A stretch of 37,980 nucleotides of DNA from an uncultured Porphyromonadaceae bacterium (GTDB lineage Bacteria > Bacteroidota > Bacteroidia > Bacteroidales > Muribaculaceae): contig CABUIO010000023.1 of NCBI GenBank assembly GCA_902491625.1, forward strand, positions 1 to 37,980, in the 5' to 3' direction. Below the pieces are notes generated by a model. The model saw only the letters and a list, made by a program, of their open reading frames with translations. It had not been told where the DNA came from and did no database searches. Of this stretch, positions 33,178 to 37,980 are shown in pieces; position 1 is the first letter of the stretch; each line of letters opens with the position of its first letter. A program made the position numbers and the translations under genes.

Positions 33178-34623
33178 TTAGATTGTGTGTAATTTGACCG
33201 GGAAAGTGATAAGGAAACAAAGTCCTCCGGATTTCAGGTTGCGCACCTTTATCATACCGTTGTGGAAAAGGACGGCATTCTTGACGATGGCCAGCCCGAG
33301 TCCGGTACCTCCGCAGGCGCGTGAACGCCCCTTGTCGATTCGGTAGAAGCGTTCGAAAAGATGAGGCAGATGCTCCTCCGGCACTCCGCCGCCGTTGTCG
33401 GAAAACTGCAACGTGATCTTCCCTTCGCTGTCCGAAATGTCGCATATCCTGATACGGTCGCCGCCGCTGTATGCGATAGCATTGTCTATCAGATTGTTGA
33501 AGATCGACCCTAGCAACGCCGGATTTCCCTCCACGATCAGTGGCCGCGCGATGTCCGCAGCGATCGCAATACCTTTTGCCGACGCAATCGGCTCGCGGTC
33601 AGCCACAACTTCGGCAATTATTTCCGAAAGATCGACGCGCTCTCTTGCTATCGCCTCGCCGCCGTCGTCCATGCGTGTGATGAGCGAGACGTCGTGGAGC
33701 AACTGCCGCAACCGGTTCGTGTTAGACAGACAACGCTCAAGAAAACGTCTTCTGTCCTCTTCGCTCATCTTCTCATGCTCCATCATGGTCTCAAGACAGA
33801 GCTGGATAGATGCCACAGGCGTCTTTAGCTCGTGATTGATGTTGTTTGTCAGCTGTTTCTTGATGCGCTCCTTCTCCCGCTGCTCGTGAAGCGTGGCGAG
33901 ATGCTCCCTGTCGCGGTCGGCCTGCGCCTGCTGCAACCGTGCGTAAAGGCGCACGATATGGTTGGAGATGTCGCCGAGCTCATCGTGTGGAAACGGCTCC
34001 GTTTCAGATATTTTAGAACCCTTCTCCACACTCTCGGCAAACTCTTTCAGCCGCATGACATGCAATCCGACACGCCGCGTGGCGAAATAGCCGATAATGC
34101 AGGCAATAACTGTAATCCCCCCCATGATCCACAGGAATCCGTAGTCGGCGCGAAGCAGCGTGTGGAGCGATACGGAATAAGGCACCGCAGTCCTAACTAT
34201 CCTGCCGTCATCACCACGCAGCGCCGAATAGAAATATGTCTTGCCGGTGCTCTCGCTGTGGCGACGCACGGCAAATCCCGAACCGCGGCGGTTCGCGGCC
34301 TTGATCTCCTCGCGGCCGAGATGGTTCGTACGCCGCAGGGAATCCACAGCATTGTCATAGACGACATCACCGTTTTTAGCAATCACACTCACGCGCATTT
34401 CGTCGAAGGGATGAAGATTCGAGAGTTCCATTTCGTCAATGCTTTTCCCTTCCGACAATTCATTGAGGATGTAGGTATTGACAAGTTGCAGCTGCGAATT
34501 GAGCTCATCTTCTTTAAAGCGCTTCTCCCGACTGTACTGGAATGTCACAAAACAACCGACAAGCAGAAGCGAATAGCCCAGCAGCCAGATAAACAATCGC
34601 TTGGAGTATGTGATGCTACCCAT
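33178..34623 (-). CDS. Sensor histidine kinase
   Basis: 481 residues. Membrane segments at about 9-29 and 162-182 flank a periplasmic sensor of ~130 residues. A HAMP-like linker (about 183-235) leads to the dimerisation/phosphoacceptor domain with His264 in NINHELKTPVASI. The ATPase domain has the N box (NNLIDNAIAYS), G1 (FSDNGGGVPEE), F box (LFERFYRID) and G2 (GGTGLGLAIVK). Layout matches Bacteroidetes RprX/PhoR-type kinases; the PAS domain usual in PhoR is not evident. The response regulator lies 11 bp upstream, in the same direction. Confidence 0.9.
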   Translation of the reverse strand: MGSITYSKRLFIWLLGYSLLLVGCFVTFQYSREKRFKEDELNSQLQLVNTYILNELSEGKSIDEMELSNLHPFDEMRVSVIAKNGDVVYDNAVDSLRRTNHLGREEIKAANRRGSGFAVRRHSESTGKTYFYSALRGDDGRIVRTAVPYSVSLHTLLRADYGFLWIMGGITVIACIIGYFATRRVGLHVMRLKEFAESVEKGSKISETEPFPHDELGDISNHIVRLYARLQQAQADRDREHLATLHEQREKERIKKQLTNNINHELKTPVASIQLCLETMMEHEKMSEEDRRRFLERCLSNTNRLRQLLHDVSLITRMDDGGEAIARERVDLSEIIAEVVADREPIASAKGIAIAADIARPLIVEGNPALLGSIFNNLIDNAIAYSGGDRIRICDISDSEGKITLQFSDNGGGVPEEHLPHLFERFYRIDKGRSRACGGTGLGLAIVKNAVLFHNGMIKVRNLKSGGLCFLITFPVKLHTI

Positions 34624-34634
34624 GAGCAGGATTC

Positions 34635-35339
34635 TCAGTTAGCTATGAATGTGTAGCCGTAGCCCGAACGGGTCACGAGGTTCTTGCCATAGTCGCCGAT
34701 CTTGCGGCGGATGCGCGTGATGTTGACATCCACCACTCTATCCAGCACCACGACCTCATCCGGCCAGATCTCCTTCAGCAACTCCTCGCGCGAAAAGACA
34801 TGCCCGGGATTGGAAACGAGCGTGAAAAGGATCTCAAACTCCTTCTTGGGCATCCTCACCTCAGCGCCGTCGACTGTGCATGTCTTGTTGCCGGAAGACA
34901 GCACCAGACCTTTGTAAGCCACAGATCCCGCGTCCGCCTCGGGCTTCGCGGCATTCCCCGCAGCAGAACGACGCAGCACGCTGCGGATGCGGGCAACGGC
35001 AGTGCGAAGCGAATAAGGCTTGGCGATATAGTCGTCAGCACCCGAATCGAGACCTCTGACAATGTCCTCCTCCGTATCCTTCGCCGTACAGAAAATGATC
35101 GGGAGATTCTCCGTCGCAGGATTCGATCTGACGATACGTGCAAGCTGCAGCCCCGAGATCTCCCCCATCATAATATCCAGAAGGAGAAGATCATACCTCT
35201 CAAGATCGAGAGTAAGCGCCTCTTCCGCGCTCAGCGCGGTATCCACGCAATAGCCCTCGGCCTCAAGATTATATTTCAGAGCCTCGCAGAGCGACTCCTC
35301 ATCGTCCACGACAAGAATATGTTCAGTCTTTGATGTCAT
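34635..35339 (-). CDS. OmpR/PhoB-type response regulator
   Basis: 234 residues from the ATG at 35339. Receiver domain with acidic pocket (VVDDEE, residues 10-15), phosphoacceptor Asp55 (LLLLDIMMG) and Lys107 (YIAKPYS). The C-terminal winged helix (residues ~140-234) has KKEFEILFTLVSNPG, FSREELLKEIW, RVVDVNITRIRRKIG and the wing RSGYGYTF. Partner of the downstream kinase. An upstream in-frame start at 35414 would place the -7 box inside the gene, so the ATG at 35339 is chosen. Its likely targets include the phosphate transporter. Confidence 0.92.
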   Translation of the reverse strand: MTSKTEHILVVDDEESLCEALKYNLEAEGYCVDTALSAEEALTLDLERYDLLLLDIMMGEISGLQLARIVRSNPATENLPIIFCTAKDTEEDIVRGLDSGADDYIAKPYSLRTAVARIRSVLRRSAAGNAAKPEADAGSVAYKGLVLSSGNKTCTVDGAEVRMPKKEFEILFTLVSNPGHVFSREELLKEIWPDEVVVLDRVVDVNITRIRRKIGDYGKNLVTRSGYGYTFIAN

Positions 35340-35360
35340 GCCATGAAATTTCTTTTGCCG

Positions 35361-35368
35361 CAAAGGTA
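35361..35368 (-). promoter_or_regulatory. -7 box of the regulator/kinase operon
   Basis: Reads TACCTTTG on the reverse strand, an exact TAnnTTTG match, 22 bp before the regulator start codon. The closest TTG upstream is 23 bp away, slightly too far for an ideal -33 element. Confidence 0.45.
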
Positions 35369-35468
35369 AGCAATCCCATGCTAAAACATAACAACACAAC
35401 AAAAGTTTCATCAAACTTTAACAACCACTCCCCAAAAGACACGATTCCGGCTACAGACAGAACGTCAT

Positions 35469-35512
35469 ATCACATATTTCCCTCTTAAATATCACATATT
35501 TCCCTCTTAAAT
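35469..35512. repeat. Two exact 22-bp tandem repeats
   Basis: ATCACATATTTCCCTCTTAA plus AT occurs at 35469-35490 and 35491-35512, followed by a partial third start (ATCATATATCACC). Lies in the 620-bp AT-rich gap (35340-35959) between the divergent regulator and receptor E genes. No gene is seen in that gap, and no GG-leader peptide on either strand. Confidence 0.85.
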
Positions 35513-35557
35513 ATCATATATCACCTCATCCAGACAACAAAACTAATCAATAAAATT

Positions 35558-35667
35558 ATAGTACGCAACTTTCAAACCACATGAACAACCCATAGTACGC
35601 ACTTTTCATACCCCCCATAACACCTATAGTACGCATCCCTTCATAAAATGGTTCCCCATAGTCCGCC
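35558..35667. repeat. ATAGTACGCA repeats at 34-bp spacing
   Basis: ATAGTACGCA occurs at 35558, 35592 and 35626, and ATAGTCCGCC at 35658, spaced 34, 34 and 32 bp. Sequence between the anchors is only loosely conserved. The 34-bp period equals that of the array at 14152-14258. Confidence 0.75.
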
Positions 35668-35959
35668 TCGTTCGGAAAGGGGAACGTTTATTGATTGTTC
35701 CTCATATCTACAAAAATCAAGCTATAATACGTGTTGGAATCACCACAAAAAGCATGCATAGCGACAACAGCATTAAAAATAATCGGGTATTTACGATGGT
35801 TAACTTATAACACGCACAAACATCATAATGCTGCGACCAAATTATTCTAAATTACCGAATGACACAAAAATTTTAGTTACAATAAAGCATTTTAACCATG
35901 CTTAACGTTATATAATAATACACAAAAAAAAGATCAACCAGCTCAAATCTTCATAGCCT

Positions 35960-37930
35960 ATGTCAAATGCAATAATTATCGGTCTTCTTTTGTCAGCTCT
36001 TTCTCCTGATGTATCGCAAGCACAAGCGGAGAAAAAGGATTCGGTGAATACTCTTGAGGAGTTTGTAGTGGAAGGAAGAAATCAGACAACATCTCCTACT
36101 ATAAGCGTATATGTTCCGGAGAAGAAAGTAAAGAAAGCCGCTCTTGACGCCGTGGATCTTCTTTCCCGCATGGCTATTCCACAACTTTCTGTCAGTCCCG
36201 ACGGACAGGTCTCGACAGCTGTCGGAGAAGGGCTTGCAATTTTCATCAATTATTTGCCGGCAGAAGATTTCGACCTCAAAGGGTTGAAAGTATCAGACGT
36301 GATACGTGTGGAATACCTTGACTATCCGGCAGACCCCAGATTCAACGGCGTCAGCCACGCTGTAAATTTCGTAGTGGAGGAATATGAGAGAGGTGGATAT
36401 GCGAAATTGTGGAATTTCACGACATTAGACAATAAAGCTTCCACAAGTTCATCCATGTTCCAACGATATGTTACAGGAAAGATAACAACAGATTTATTTG
36501 CATCCTATACATTTCAGGACCGCACTCACACAGGCAGCAATTCTTTGGAAACATATAATATGATTGACGCGACCGGACATCCTGTAACCGCAATAAGAGA
36601 ACTTCATTATAAGGACTCTAAAAACATTGTTACATATATACCTGTTTCACTCAGACTTGGCTACAATTCGGACAGACTGACCATACGCAACACATTCGGA
36701 TACACGTTTCTGACAAGACCGGTGAAACGTGCTTCCGGAATATTGCATATTTCCGGTGTCGGAAATGATGCCGGATACGAATACTCGCAGTCGGCACCCG
36801 ACCATAACAATTCCATATCATGGACAGGTTCGCTCTATGCCGATTTGTCAAAAGGCTGGAGCCTCAACTTTTTAAACAGTCTGGTATATACTCACACCAA
36901 CCGACACAGCAGCTACATCTCCGGTTACGAAACCTTCCCTATAGTCACGAATGCAAGGGAAAACGCCTTCAATTACGACGGAGAATTCTCTCTTCAGAAA
37001 CAGTTTCCTGACAACCACATCCTTACATTGTATTTTTCAGGCAAAATATCCTGCAATGATATCGACTATACCGGCTCAAATCCATTCACGGAAAAATACT
37101 CCTCCCCTTCTTTCGCAGGCAAGGCAACATACGACTACCGCAAAAATAAATTATCTCTGAGTGTAACGGCAGGATTGTTTTACGAGTGGTTTAGCGTCAA
37201 TGGCATGAAAAGCCATTCCATCAGCCCTCATGCGCTTATGAATCTGTCCTATTCACACAATCAGTCAAACAGTTCCTCAATAAGTATTCAGTATACCAAT
37301 GCTTCTCCGGTTGCATCCGTGATAGCGCCATATACCTACCGAGAAAATGAATTTTTATATGTATCAGGAAATCCGGATCTGAAAACTTATAATCAGCTCT
37401 GGGTTACTTTAAGTCACCTTTGGCTTCCGTCTCAAAAAGTCAATGCAAGCGTCTTCGCACAATACATGGGTTATTATGATAGAATTATTCCCGAATACTC
37501 TATTTATCCCCAAAAAGCGAACGCTGTACTCTCAAAATTTGAAAATGACGGTAATTTCCATACTGTAGTCTACGGTCTAAATTTCACACTGCGTCTTTTC
37601 TCCGGTAAGCTTCTCCTCAACGTCCAACCGAGACAAGCTATTTTCATTTCTACAGGTGACTATAGCAAGACATACAGTCCTTTTATCCTCACAACCTACG
37701 GTTATTATTACTTCGGAAACTTCACGGCAGGTGTATATTACGTATCTCCTCGCACGACTGTTCCTCTTGACCGACCTTGGCATATAAAAAATGTTTCCTA
37801 CACACGTTTCTCTTTAAGCTGGAGTAACGGGGCACTCAAAGCATCGGCCTCGATTCAGAATCCGTGGAGAAAATCATACAAATCATCGACAAAAGAAATC
37901 GCGGGAGATGTATTCAACAGCTTTGTATAG
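35960..37930 (+). CDS. Receptor E: TonB-dependent outer-membrane barrel, C-terminally short
   Basis: 656 residues. Short signal peptide (about 1-21, no basic residue near the start), TonB-box-like LEEFVVEG at 32-39, plug-like region with IFINYLPAED and RVEYLDYPADPRFNG, then a barrel. Clearly of the A/C type but divergent throughout. It ends at KSYKSSTKEIAGDVFNSFV, where A and C continue for about 45 more residues including the last strand (YTFGYGKK) and the GG tail, so it is probably truncated. The sequence after the stop codon does not restore the missing part in the same frame. On the opposite strand to the cluster, with no peptide, maturase or exporter beside it in the window. Confidence 0.75.
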   Translation: MSNAIIIGLLLSALSPDVSQAQAEKKDSVNTLEEFVVEGRNQTTSPTISVYVPEKKVKKAALDAVDLLSRMAIPQLSVSPDGQVSTAVGEGLAIFINYLPAEDFDLKGLKVSDVIRVEYLDYPADPRFNGVSHAVNFVVEEYERGGYAKLWNFTTLDNKASTSSSMFQRYVTGKITTDLFASYTFQDRTHTGSNSLETYNMIDATGHPVTAIRELHYKDSKNIVTYIPVSLRLGYNSDRLTIRNTFGYTFLTRPVKRASGILHISGVGNDAGYEYSQSAPDHNNSISWTGSLYADLSKGWSLNFLNSLVYTHTNRHSSYISGYETFPIVTNARENAFNYDGEFSLQKQFPDNHILTLYFSGKISCNDIDYTGSNPFTEKYSSPSFAGKATYDYRKNKLSLSVTAGLFYEWFSVNGMKSHSISPHALMNLSYSHNQSNSSSISIQYTNASPVASVIAPYTYRENEFLYVSGNPDLKTYNQLWVTLSHLWLPSQKVNASVFAQYMGYYDRIIPEYSIYPQKANAVLSKFENDGNFHTVVYGLNFTLRLFSGKLLLNVQPRQAIFISTGDYSKTYSPFILTTYGYYYFGNFTAGVYYVSPRTTVPLDRPWHIKNVSYTRFSLSWSNGALKASASIQNPWRKSYKSSTKEIAGDVFNSFV

Positions 37931-37980
37931 TACTCCCCGTTTTTCGACAGGGGTTTAAACTTAAATAAATTTCAGAACAA

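Noticed and set aside
1..37980. tRNA or rRNA genes
   Set aside because: No cloverleaf-like or rRNA-like sequence was recognised by eye; a covariance-model search was not possible.

Overview
The window looks like a chromosome segment of a Bacteroidales bacterium, most likely a gut member of the Muribaculaceae type. Reasons: TonB-dependent outer-membrane receptors, a PhoU-fused Pit transporter, carboxynorspermidine decarboxylase, Bacteroidetes-style -7 boxes (TAnnTTTG), and weak or absent Shine-Dalgarno sites. Family placement is inference. No rRNA, tRNA, transposase or CRISPR array was seen.

Positions 288-14099 are mostly ordinary housekeeping genes. A forward run carries an S1/P1 nuclease, an HsdR-N domain protein, UvrD/PcrA helicase, NspC, LipA and LipB. 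A reverse run holds MlaE, MlaF and a SprT-like metallopeptidase. Another forward run holds uridine kinase, LptB, a CPBP protease, HolA and a flavodoxin/ferredoxin fusion. A GNAT acetyltransferase on the reverse strand closes this part.

Positions 14442-29021, all on the reverse strand, form the accessory region. It is a natural-product-like locus built from Cys-rich double-glycine leader peptides, each next to a TonB-dependent outer-membrane barrel. One radical SAM/SPASM enzyme and one C39-peptidase ABC exporter could serve all the peptides. In transcription order: receptor D (broken by an ochre codon), receptor C, peptide C (amber codon in the leader), a 0.9-kb duplicated non-coding block, peptide B (ATG one base out of frame), a hairpin, receptor B, the radical SAM enzyme, receptor A, peptide A, the exporter, and a 46-residue stub resembling the start of an HlyD-type membrane fusion protein. 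Peptides A and C keep all nine cysteines at identical positions while the residues between them differ. Their receptors are nearly identical in the first ~327 residues and then diverge. The pattern suggests a repeatedly duplicated, recombining and partly decaying set of peptide-receptor pairs. Inferred scheme: the radical SAM enzyme modifies the peptides, the exporter trims and exports them, and the receptors recognise the products, for uptake (for example as a metallophore), sensing or immunity.

Positions 29936-35339 (reverse) carry an NlpC/P60 hydrolase, a phosphate transporter with a PhoU-like tail, and a histidine kinase/response regulator pair. A 620-bp AT-rich gap with short tandem repeats follows. 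The window ends with a fifth, forward-strand receptor (E), which lacks the C-terminal end of its relatives and has no visible partner peptide.
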